Assembly (NCBI RefSeq): GCF_002899455.1
Contig: NZ_PPFB01000001.1
Coordinates: 1,302,001-1,366,000, forward strand
Direction of reading: 5' to 3'
From: Streptomyces sp. DH-12
GTDB taxonomy: Bacteria; Actinomycetota; Actinomycetes; Streptomycetales; Streptomycetaceae
DNA: 64,000 nt
The notes below the pieces were generated by a model. The model did no database searches. It was given only the letters and a program-made list of their open reading frames with translations, and had not been told where the DNA came from. Positions within the stretch are counted from its first letter, which is position 1; every line of letters begins with the position of its first letter. Shown here one piece after another: positions 9,692-17,728 of the stretch. The position numbers were made by a program, and so were the translations under genes.

Positions 9692-10525
9692 CTACCGCAC
9701 CTGGCCGGTGAAGATGGCCGTGCGGTACCAGCCGGAGCCGGAGGTGTCGGCCGGCGTGATCTCGATCTGGGCGTTCCTGGCCGTCTCGGGGAACGCGCAG
9801 GCCGTCTTCCAGGTCTGCGACTTGCCCGGCAGCAGGTGCGCGTCGGGCGTGCCGTCGAAGCCTGCTTCCGTGTCGAAGATCTCCTCGGCTCCGTCCGGGC
9901 AGGACAGGCTGACCAGGGTCAGGTCGATCGGGGATTCGGAGCCGTTCTGCAGGGTGACGGAGAAGGCCAGGTAGGCCTCGCCGGACGGGCTGGCGTACTC
10001 GCCGGAGGTGCCCCGGCCGAAGCCGCTCAGGTGCGCCTTGACGCCGTTGTTCCACGTGGCGGTCTTGTCCAGCGCGACGATGATGGTGTCGCTGCCGGAG
10101 TCGTCCTGGACGTCCTGCGCGTCCTCGGCGCTCCGGGTGTCCTGCGAGGCGCTGACGGTGGCCGCCGGCGGCTCGGTGTCGGTCTGAGCGCCGCCGGTGG
10201 TGGAGCAGGCGCTCAGGGAGCAGCCCACGACGGTCGCGGCCACGGCGAGGACGGTCCTGCGCGGGCGGGTCAGGGACGCCGCGATCGACGCGAGGAGCGG
10301 TGAGGCGCCGTGGATGGGCCGCGCTCCGCGCCGCGACGGCTCCCTCCCGGCCGGCGGCTGCGCGGAAGCGGGGGCCGTCTGCGGCGCCGCGCCCGGCGCA
10401 CTTGCGACCGGGGCCCGACCGGCCGCCGTCCGGTGCCGGGGACCGCCCGTGGGCACGGCGGAGACAGCGCACGGGGACGAAGGGGAGGGAGAGGGCGGCG
10501 TGCCGGGGATGTTCGGGTGGCTCAT
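9692..10525 (-). CDS. Putative membrane-anchored or lipoprotein with DUF4352-like beta domain
   Basis: 277 residues. The first 80 residues are Pro/Ala/Ser-rich and unstructured. A basic patch (TRPRR) and a hydrophobic segment ending in LSAC near residue 107 look like a lipoprotein signal or a single transmembrane anchor. The exported part (about 120-277) contains YLAFSVTLQNGSESPIDLTLVSLSC and ends in a strand-rich region, the pattern of DUF4352/telomeric-repeat-factor-like secreted domains seen in many actinobacterial surface proteins. If the lipobox is used, translation may start later than ATG 10525; otherwise the N-terminal part is a cytoplasmic tail. Function unknown. Confidence 0.7.
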   Translation of the reverse strand: MSHPNIPGTPPSPSPSSPCAVSAVPTGGPRHRTAAGRAPVASAPGAAPQTAPASAQPPAGREPSRRGARPIHGASPLLASIAASLTRPRRTVLAVAATVVGCSLSACSTTGGAQTDTEPPAATVSASQDTRSAEDAQDVQDDSGSDTIIVALDKTATWNNGVKAHLSGFGRGTSGEYASPSGEAYLAFSVTLQNGSESPIDLTLVSLSCPDGAEEIFDTEAGFDGTPDAHLLPGKSQTWKTACAFPETARNAQIEITPADTSGSGWYRTAIFTGQVR

Positions 10526-10724
10526 GGGGTCGTTCCTTGTCTGGATGGGGAGGGAAGGGAAGTGACTGAGAAGCGGGAGGAGAGGGCGCTCCCGCCGGCG
10601 GAACTGGGCGCGGCGTCACAGCCCGGGCGTCACGGACACGCGGGCGCGGGAGTCGTGGACCGTGCCCGCGGATGGGCCTCGTCCAGGCGGGCCCCGGCAT
10701 CGGGGAACCCGCACCGTGGGACTG

Positions 10725-11957
10725 TCAGCTCCGCAGGCCCCGGATCTTCCGGCCCAGCTCGCCGTGCGGGTCGAGGAGCGCGCCCGCGACGCGGCCGGCG
10801 GAGTCCCTCACACCGCCGCTGAAGTTGAGCCGGCCGGAGGAGCCGACGCTGGCGCAGACGCCCTCCCAGTAGGCGGGCTCGCGCTCCCAGCGGACGTCGG
10901 CGAGCAGGCGCTCGACCGTCTCGTAGCTCATGGCCTTGCCGGGGTCGCACCAGGGAGTCGCGCGGTGCAGCAGGATGCCGAGGCCCGCCATCACGGCCGG
11001 GGCGGTGATCGCGCTGCGCCGGGCGAAGTCCGGGAAGCGGCCCCCGATCAGCCGGGACACCAGCCGGACGACCACTGCCTCCACCTCGTCGGCGTCGGTG
11101 TTGGACGGCAGGTTGCCCTCGTGGACGTTGGCCGCCGAGTACTCCACGCCCTTGCTGCCGAAGACGGTGGTGACGATCAGCGCCCGCAGCGCGGACAGCG
11201 TCACGACCTCCTGGTCGGTCCTGGTGAGCTGCCGCTTGCCGGCGTTGACCAGCTTGCCGAACGGCATCCGCTGCCCGTCCGACTCGACCTCGAGCTTCTC
11301 GCCGACGGTGTAGGAGAGACGGGTGGCGAGGTCGCGCTGGTCCATGGACATGGCCAGGTTCTTGGCGACGTCGACGCCTTTGACGTTGCGGTCGTAGAAG
11401 ATCTGCCGCGCGTCCGCCGGGGAGATCCCCAGGTAGAGCTCGAAGGGGATGCGGACCCGCCGGCCGAGCTCGGTGTAGGTGAGGCCGAAGGACTCCGGGT
11501 CCCGGTAGATGTCGTGCCAGGCGGTGGTCTGGGTCTCGCCGTCGATGGCGATCACCATGGCGTCCGGGGCGACGGTCAGCGTCCGCAGGCCCGAGCCGGG
11601 GACCAGCTCGTCGCTCATCGCGGCGATCTCGCCCGGGTGCCAGAGCGTGATCGGGGGCGTGGACCAGGCGGAGCCGTGCTTGCCGAGGATGCCTGCGGCG
11701 ATGTACTCGGCGTAGTCCGGGATGTTCCTGCCCTTCTGGGACTTCAGCGTCCGCTGCACGGTCGCGCGCAGCTCGGCGCGGCGCCGGTCGTGCCCGGACG
11801 CGGCCTTGAGGGCGCGCGGGTCCTCCTCCTGACGCGGTGACGGCACGAGGCGCACCAGCGTCGCGAGGGACAGGGTGCCGATGACCGCGTCCTCGCGGAA
11901 CGGCATGACGGTGAGCGGGATTCCTTCCGGGATGCCGCTCGGCATGGTCAGGCGCAT
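10725..11957 (-). CDS. DndB/DGQHR-domain family protein
   Basis: 410 residues, matching in length and pattern the DGQHR family that includes DndB, the transcriptional repressor/regulator of DNA phosphorothioation operons. The signature appears as AIDGETQT at about residue 138, followed by IPFELYLGISPADARQIFYDRNVKGVDVAKNL, typical of the family's second conserved block. ATG 11957 has a G-rich Shine-Dalgarno (GGGGGGA). No dndA, dndC, dndD or dndE gene lies in the window, so a role in phosphorothioation is not supported here; it may be a stand-alone regulator or defence accessory. It diverges from the methylase gene at 12237, with 280 bp between them. Confidence 0.8.
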   Translation of the reverse strand: MRLTMPSGIPEGIPLTVMPFREDAVIGTLSLATLVRLVPSPRQEEDPRALKAASGHDRRRAELRATVQRTLKSQKGRNIPDYAEYIAAGILGKHGSAWSTPPITLWHPGEIAAMSDELVPGSGLRTLTVAPDAMVIAIDGETQTTAWHDIYRDPESFGLTYTELGRRVRIPFELYLGISPADARQIFYDRNVKGVDVAKNLAMSMDQRDLATRLSYTVGEKLEVESDGQRMPFGKLVNAGKRQLTRTDQEVVTLSALRALIVTTVFGSKGVEYSAANVHEGNLPSNTDADEVEAVVVRLVSRLIGGRFPDFARRSAITAPAVMAGLGILLHRATPWCDPGKAMSYETVERLLADVRWEREPAYWEGVCASVGSSGRLNFSGGVRDSAGRVAGALLDPHGELGRKIRGLRS

Positions 11958-12173
11958 GGGTCCCCCCTGGGTGGTGGTCGATCAGCCGTCACCCGGCCCC
12001 GGGGCGCCGCGCGTCCCCCGGCGTCCCGCCGGAAGGACGGCGTGGAGCGAGGGGCTGGGCGGCGCTCAAGGACATGGCTGTGGCAAAGGAAGTGACGCTT
12101 CACGCCGCAGAGTCCTGCTCACCGACGGAAGCGAGTCCATGTAAACACGAACGCGAAAGCACTGTCCAACAGC

Positions 12174-12201
12174 TTGCACGAGTTGACGTGTGCTGTAGGG
12201 T
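12174..12201 (+). promoter_or_regulatory. Candidate promoter of the methylase gene
   Basis: TTGCAC (12174-12179) and TAGGGT (12196-12201) are separated by 16 bp and lie 35 bp before ATG 12237. This fits a sigma-70/HrdB-like promoter in the divergent region between the DndB-like and methylase genes. A local partial palindrome (GCAC...GTGC) overlaps the spacer and could be an operator. By-eye call only. Confidence 0.35.
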
Positions 12202-12236
12202 GTGACCACGCCGACCATCGGAGCCAGGACTCATCC

Positions 12237-14372
12237 ATGCCGCAGCCATCCGCACCGTCCGCCCAGGTGACAGCCGCCGAGATCTCCCGCATCGCGGGGG
12301 TCACGCGCGCCACCGTCAGCAACTGGCGACGCCGGCACGACGACTTCCCCGCGCCCTCGGGCGGCACGGACAGCAGCCCGCTGTACGACCTGGAGGAGGT
12401 CCGCGCCTGGCTCGCCTCCCGCGGACAGCACACGGCGGCCACGCCCAGCGGGGAGCTGCGCACCACCCTGCGCCTCCGTGAGCGGGCCGTCGCCGGCACG
12501 TCCGACCTGCTCCTGCTGGTCCTGGCCGCGGCCCGCCGCCCCGCCGACGACCTCACCGGTCTGCTCGCGCTGCCCGACGCCGACCTGCTGAAGCAGGCGA
12601 GCGACGCGGCGGCCGGGGCCGCGGACGTGGTGCCGGACGCGGAACCCGTCCGGTTCACCGACGCCGACGCCACGGTCCTGCGCGCCCTGCTGCTCTGCGT
12701 CCGCGACGAGGGCGCGCAGACGGCGCTGGGCGTCCTGGCGGAGCGGGAGCTGGAGGACAGCGCCGCCAGCGGCGCCTACCGCACCCCGGCCCCGCTCGCC
12801 GACCTGCTGGCCCGCCTGGTCCCGGGCTCCCCCGCCCGCGTCCTCGACCCCGCCTGCGGCAGCGGCACCCTGCTGACGGCCGCGGCGGCGCGCGGCGCGC
12901 GCGAGCTGTACGGACAGGACAGCCTCCCCGTCCAGGCGCGGCGCGCCGCGGTCGGCCTGACCCTGACGGCCGGGGAAGGCGCGGACGTCACCGTGCGCTC
13001 GGGCGACAGCCTGCGCGCCGACGCCTTCCCGGACCTCACCGTCGACGCCGTGCTGTGCAACCCGCCCTACGGCGACCGGGACTGGGGCCACGACGAACTG
13101 GCCTACGACTCGCGCTGGGCGTACGGCTTCCCGCCCCGCGCCGAGTCCGAGCTGGCCTGGGTCCAGCACGCGCTGGCCCACCTCGAACCGGGCGGCCACG
13201 CCGTGCTGCTCCTCCCGCCGGCCACGGCGTCCCGCTCCTCCGGCCGCCGCATCCGCGCCGAACTGATCCGCAGCGGCGCGCTGCGCGCGGTGGCGTCCCT
13301 GCCGCCGGGGGCGGCGATCCCGCTCCACATCGGTCTGCAGGTGTGGATACTGCAACGCCCGGAGCCGGCCCGGCCGGCGCACCAGACGGTGCTCTTCGTC
13401 GACGCGGCGGGCGAGCCGTCGGCGCCGGGACGCGGCGGAAGCCGTTCGGGTTCGGTGGACTGGGCGCGGGTGACGGAGCAGATTCTCTCCGCGTGGACGG
13501 CGTACGCCGAGGACCCGGACGGTTTCGAGGCGCGGGCCGGTGTGGCGCGGGCGGTGAGCGTCGTCGACCTGCTCGACGAGGTCGTCGACGTGACCCCGGC
13601 CCGGCAGGTGCGGGCCTCGCAGGCGGACGTCGACCCGCAGGAAGTGGCCCGCGAGGCCGCGGCGGCCCGCGAAGGACTGGCGGCGGCGGTGCGGACGGTG
13701 GCCGGGCTGGCGGGCATGGCGCGGTGGGACGCCGCAGGGGCTTCGGCACGGGAGTGGCGTACGGCGACAGTGGCCGACCTGGCGCGGGGCGGGGCCCTGA
13801 AACTTCTCCGTTCGGCTCCGGTTCCGCCGACGGCCTTCGAGCCCGAGGCGAACGCCGCGAAGAACGGTACCTACAGCGGAAATCGCTGGCGCACGCTGAC
13901 GGGCGGTGACATCGCTCGCGGGAGCGAGCCGACGGGATCGGTCCTGGATGTGCAGGCCAAGCAGATGCCCGAGATCGCGGTGGGCGACGTTCTGCTCCGC
14001 AACCTGGTCAGCGGCACCGGACCCGTAGCGCGCGTTGCCGGCGAGACGGATGCCGGCGCCCTCCTCGGACCCGGCGTCCACCTGTTCCGGCCGGACCCGG
14101 CACGACTCGACCCCTGGTTCCTCCTCGGCTTCCTCAGCGCCGAGGCCAACCTGGCCGGCGCCTCGACCGGCAGTTCCACCCTCCACGTCACACCGGGTCG
14201 CCTGCGCGTGCCGCTGCTGCCCCTCGAGGAGCAGCGCCGGTACGGCGAGGCGTTCCGGCACGTGGAGGCGCTGCGTGAACAGGCGCGGCGCACACGGGAC
14301 TTGGCCGAGGAGACGGCACGGCTCGTGAGCGGGGGGCTCACGGGCGGACAACTGGTGCCGGAGCCCACCTAG
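12237..14372 (+). CDS. N6-adenine DNA methyltransferase with HTH N-terminus and specificity-like C-terminus
   Basis: 711 residues. Start ATG 12237 has an AGGA site. Residues about 8-65 form a helix-turn-helix (VTAAEISRIAGVTRATVSNWRRR) like an excisionase or AsnC-type head. The catalytic domain carries the SAM-binding motif DPACGSG (204-210) and the catalytic NPPY (275-278), the gamma-class N6-adenine methylase order. The C-terminal 250 residues resemble a type I specificity half-subunit, ending with LPLLPLEEQRRYGEAF and a coiled-coil-like helix (HVEALREQARRTRDLAEE). One chain therefore holds both methylation and target recognition, as in type IIG or IIS-like enzymes, but I see no nuclease motif. 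It lies 105 bp upstream of the hsdM start and could be a solitary methylase, a BREX/Pgl-like component, or a regulator of the restriction operon. Confidence 0.85.
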   Translation: MPQPSAPSAQVTAAEISRIAGVTRATVSNWRRRHDDFPAPSGGTDSSPLYDLEEVRAWLASRGQHTAATPSGELRTTLRLRERAVAGTSDLLLLVLAAARRPADDLTGLLALPDADLLKQASDAAAGAADVVPDAEPVRFTDADATVLRALLLCVRDEGAQTALGVLAERELEDSAASGAYRTPAPLADLLARLVPGSPARVLDPACGSGTLLTAAAARGARELYGQDSLPVQARRAAVGLTLTAGEGADVTVRSGDSLRADAFPDLTVDAVLCNPPYGDRDWGHDELAYDSRWAYGFPPRAESELAWVQHALAHLEPGGHAVLLLPPATASRSSGRRIRAELIRSGALRAVASLPPGAAIPLHIGLQVWILQRPEPARPAHQTVLFVDAAGEPSAPGRGGSRSGSVDWARVTEQILSAWTAYAEDPDGFEARAGVARAVSVVDLLDEVVDVTPARQVRASQADVDPQEVAREAAAAREGLAAAVRTVAGLAGMARWDAAGASAREWRTATVADLARGGALKLLRSAPVPPTAFEPEANAAKNGTYSGNRWRTLTGGDIARGSEPTGSVLDVQAKQMPEIAVGDVLLRNLVSGTGPVARVAGETDAGALLGPGVHLFRPDPARLDPWFLLGFLSAEANLAGASTGSSTLHVTPGRLRVPLLPLEEQRRYGEAFRHVEALREQARRTRDLAEETARLVSGGLTGGQLVPEPT

Positions 14373-14477
14373 GCTCTGGAACCACCCCCACCTCTGATGC
14401 GGACGGATGAGGAACACCTCCCTCCCGCCGCGCTCACAGTCACCCGTAGCAGCCCCGGAAGGGAAACGGAAGAAGTC

Positions 14478-16469
14478 TTGAACAGCAGCAAGCACACGGA
14501 GTTGGCGAACCACGCGTGGTCCGTCGCCGACCTCCTGCGGGGGGACTACAAGCAGTCCGACTACGGCAAGGTCATCCTGCCGTTCACGGTGCTGCGGCGA
14601 CTGGAGTGCGTGCTGGAGCCGACCCGCGAGAAGGTCGCCCAGATCGCGGAGCAGCACAAGGACAGTGACATCGACCCGGACCGCTTCCTGCGCCGGGCCT
14701 CGGGCCACTCCTTCTACAACCGGTCGAGCCTGACCCTGAAGAAGATCGCCGCGGACCCGCAGAATGCGGCGAAGAACCTCGCGGTGTACGTCGGTGCGTT
14801 CTCCGACAACGCCCGCGGCGTGCTGGACCGCTTCGAGTTCGCCCAGCAGATCAAGCGGCTGGACACCGCGGGGCTGCTCTACCAGGTCATCGGCAAGTTC
14901 ACCGACCTGGACCTGCGTCCCGAGGTCGTGCCCAACCACAACATGGGCTACATCTTCGAGGAGCTGATCCGCCGCTTCGCGGAACAGTCCAACGAGACGG
15001 CCGGTGAGCACTTCACCCCGCGCGAGGTGATCCAGCTCATGGTGCGGCTGCTCGTCGCCCCGGACGGCGACGCGCTCCAGCTTCCGGGCGCGGTGCGCAC
15101 GGTCCTCGACCCTGCGTGTGGCACGGGCGGCATGCTCTCCGCGATGGACGACCTGATCACGGAGCTGAACCCGGACGCCACGGTGGAGGTGTACGGGCAG
15201 GAGCTCAACCCGGAGTCGTGGGCGATCTGCCGGTCCGACCTCATGATCAAGGGCCAGGACCCGGAGAACATCGCCTTCGGCAACTCCTTCTCCGACGACG
15301 GCCACGCCCGCAAGACCTTCGACTACATGCTGGCCAACCCGCCGTTCGGCGTGGAGTGGAAGAAGGTCAAGGACGAGGTCGAGCGCGAACACAGGGAACT
15401 CGGCGAGGCCGGCCGCTTCGGCGCGGGCCTGCCGCGCATCAACGACGGCTCACTGCTGTTCCTCCAGCACATGATCTCGAAGATGAAGCCGGTCGACGTG
15501 GACGGCGGGGGCGGCTCGCGCCTCGCGATCGTCTTCAACGGCTCACCGCTGTTCACCGGCGCGGCCGGCTCGGGCGAGTCGGAGATCCGCCGCTGGATCC
15601 TGGAGAACGACTGGCTGGAGGGCATCGTCGCCCTGCCGGACCAGCTCTTCTACAACACCGGCATCTCGACGTACTTCTGGATCCTGACCAACCGTAAGAG
15701 CCCGGACCACAAGGGCAAGGTCGTCCTGCTGGACGCCCGCGACCAGTGGCAGAAGATGCGCAAGTCGCTGGGCGACAAGCGCAAGCATCTGGGCAAGGAG
15801 CACATCGCCACGATCGTCAAGCTGTACGGCGAGGCCCTGGCCGTGGTGGACGACGCGGACCACCCACTGCACGGCAAGGTGAAGGTCTTCCGCAACGAGG
15901 ACTTCGGCTACCAGCGGATCACGGTGGAACGCCCGCTGAAGCTGCGGTTCGAGATCACGGAGGAGACGCTGGCGGCACTGGAGGCGTCCAAGGCGATCCA
16001 GAAGCTGCCCCAGGCCCCGGCCTTGGCGGACGCCTTCAAGTCCCTGGTGGGCACGAGTTGGGCCACGAAGCAGGAGGCCTGGCTGACCCTGAAGGATGCG
16101 GTGGTCCAGGCCGGCGGGACGTGGCCGACGGGGGCGCCGTTCAACAAGGCGCTGCGGGATGTGATCGGAGTGCGGGATCCGGAGGGCGAGGTGCAGCTCG
16201 TCAAGGGGCAGCCTGAGTCGGACTCGGAACTTCGGGACTATGAAAACGTTCCGCTGGAAGAGGACATCGAGGAGTACCTGGCACAGGAGGTTCACCCGCA
16301 CGTGCCGGACGCATGGATCGACCACAGCAAGACGAAGATTGGGTACGAGATCCCGTTCACGCGGCACTTCTATGTGTATGAGCCGCCTCGGCCGTTGGCG
16401 GAGATCGATGCGGAGTTGAAGGCGCTGGAGGCGGAGATTCAGAGCCTCTTGAGCGAGGTGACGGAATGA
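14478..16469 (+). CDS. hsdM: Type I restriction-modification methyltransferase subunit HsdM
   Basis: 663 residues from TTG 14478, chosen because GGAAGAAG lies directly upstream and the family N-terminus (LANHAWSVADLLRGDYKQSDYGKVILPF) begins there; the open frame extends back to 14397 without homology. Motif I is DPACGTGGM (about 211-219) and the catalytic motif is NPPF (about 286-289), preceded by the HsdM helical N-terminal domain. It methylates adenine in the bipartite site recognised by HsdS and is part of the M2S1 methylase and R2M2S1 restriction complexes. The C-terminal region after about 480 is longer than in EcoKI-type HsdM. The stop overlaps the hsdS ATG by 4 bp (ATGA). Confidence 0.95.
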   Translation: MNSSKHTELANHAWSVADLLRGDYKQSDYGKVILPFTVLRRLECVLEPTREKVAQIAEQHKDSDIDPDRFLRRASGHSFYNRSSLTLKKIAADPQNAAKNLAVYVGAFSDNARGVLDRFEFAQQIKRLDTAGLLYQVIGKFTDLDLRPEVVPNHNMGYIFEELIRRFAEQSNETAGEHFTPREVIQLMVRLLVAPDGDALQLPGAVRTVLDPACGTGGMLSAMDDLITELNPDATVEVYGQELNPESWAICRSDLMIKGQDPENIAFGNSFSDDGHARKTFDYMLANPPFGVEWKKVKDEVEREHRELGEAGRFGAGLPRINDGSLLFLQHMISKMKPVDVDGGGGSRLAIVFNGSPLFTGAAGSGESEIRRWILENDWLEGIVALPDQLFYNTGISTYFWILTNRKSPDHKGKVVLLDARDQWQKMRKSLGDKRKHLGKEHIATIVKLYGEALAVVDDADHPLHGKVKVFRNEDFGYQRITVERPLKLRFEITEETLAALEASKAIQKLPQAPALADAFKSLVGTSWATKQEAWLTLKDAVVQAGGTWPTGAPFNKALRDVIGVRDPEGEVQLVKGQPESDSELRDYENVPLEEDIEEYLAQEVHPHVPDAWIDHSKTKIGYEIPFTRHFYVYEPPRPLAEIDAELKALEAEIQSLLSEVTE

Positions 16470-17728
16470 CTCCCTGGCCGGACATGAAGGTCGGGCGCGT
16501 CGCCCGACTGATCAGCGGAGTTGGCTTTCCGCACCAATATCAGGGCAAAACGTCGGGAGCACACCCGTTCCTCAAAGTATCCGACCTCGCCTCAGCGGTT
16601 TCGGGATATCACCTGGTAACTGCCCAGAACTGGGTGGACCAGGCAGACCTTGCCTCGCTCGGCGCCCGTTTGGCACCCAAGGGAGCCATCGTGTTCCCCA
16701 AGGTGGGAGCCGCCATGCTCAAGAATCCCCGCCGCCTGCTCGATCTTCCGGCAGCGATGGACAACAATCTGATGGCTATCGTCCCCAACTCTGGCGAGCC
16801 ACGCTTCTGGCTGTACGCTCTCAGCACCATTGATTTGGGCGAGATTTCGGCGGGGGGTGCACTTCCCTATGTCAACGAGGGACAAATTCGGGACCTGCAC
16901 ATCCCATTCCCCAGCGTTGAACAGCAGCGCCACATTGCCGACTTCCTCGACGCCGAGACCGCCCGCATCGATGACCTCGCTTTCAGGCAGTCCGACCAGT
17001 CCCAACTCCTTGCCGACAGAGACGTCAGTAATCTTTCCGAGGTCTACCAAAACCTGACGCAGGAATACGGCTCCATTCGACTCCGCCACATTTTGTTGCG
17101 CATCGAACAAGGATGGTCACCTCAATGCGATGACCGGCAAGTATCCGGACAAGAATGGGGAGTAGTCAAGGCCGGTTGCGTCAATGGAGGAATTTTCGAT
17201 CCTACACAGCATAAGGCGCTCCCGGATCAAGTTTCGCCGCGCAAAGAATACGCTCTAAAGGAGGGCGACCTCCTTATGTCACGAGCAAGCGGCTCAACGG
17301 AGCTCATTGGCAGTGTTGGCATCGTCCCTAGGCTCGAGCACAACTTGCTCCTGTGCGACAAGGTCTATCGGCTCAGTTTGGACTCCAGGCTGGGACAAGC
17401 CGAATTCGTTGCCCGCATGCTTCGCAGCCACATGGTGCGTGAGCACATCAAGATGGGAATCTCCGGAGGAGAGGGTATGGCCAACAACCTGCCCATAGCC
17501 GTTGTAAAGGACTGCGTCTTGCCCAAGGCTCCCCTGAATGTGCAAACGTCAACGGCGCGGAAACTCGATAGGGACTTCTCAAGAACGGCGCGCGTACGCA
17601 ATGCCTTGCAGCGGTCGATCAAGCTACTCGCCGAACGCCGCCAAGCCCTCATCACCGCCGCAGTAACCGGCCAGTTCGACGTATCCACCGCCAGCGGACG
17701 CAACGTAGCCGAAGGAGTCTCCGTATGA
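16466..17728 (+). CDS. hsdS: Type I restriction-modification specificity subunit HsdS
   Basis: 420 residues with two target-recognition domains. TRD1 covers about residues 1-145 and ends in the conserved helix PSVEQQRHIADFLDAETARIDDL; TRD2 covers about 200-350 and ends in a second helix with LLAERRQALITAAVTGQFDV. These helices form the spacer coiled coil that sets the gap of the DNA site. Base composition inside the TRDs is clearly less GC-rich and the codon use more mixed than in hsdM and hsdR, as expected when specificity domains are exchanged by recombination. Both junctions are ATGA overlaps. Confidence 0.95.
   Translation: MTPWPDMKVGRVARLISGVGFPHQYQGKTSGAHPFLKVSDLASAVSGYHLVTAQNWVDQADLASLGARLAPKGAIVFPKVGAAMLKNPRRLLDLPAAMDNNLMAIVPNSGEPRFWLYALSTIDLGEISAGGALPYVNEGQIRDLHIPFPSVEQQRHIADFLDAETARIDDLAFRQSDQSQLLADRDVSNLSEVYQNLTQEYGSIRLRHILLRIEQGWSPQCDDRQVSGQEWGVVKAGCVNGGIFDPTQHKALPDQVSPRKEYALKEGDLLMSRASGSTELIGSVGIVPRLEHNLLLCDKVYRLSLDSRLGQAEFVARMLRSHMVREHIKMGISGGEGMANNLPIAVVKDCVLPKAPLNVQTSTARKLDRDFSRTARVRNALQRSIKLLAERRQALITAAVTGQFDVSTASGRNVAEGVSV

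Noticed and set aside
12231..15392. Reverse open frame of 1053 codons
   Set aside because: Antisense to the N6-adenine methylase and hsdM genes, whose motifs DPACGSG/NPPY and DPACGTGG/NPPF are unambiguous.
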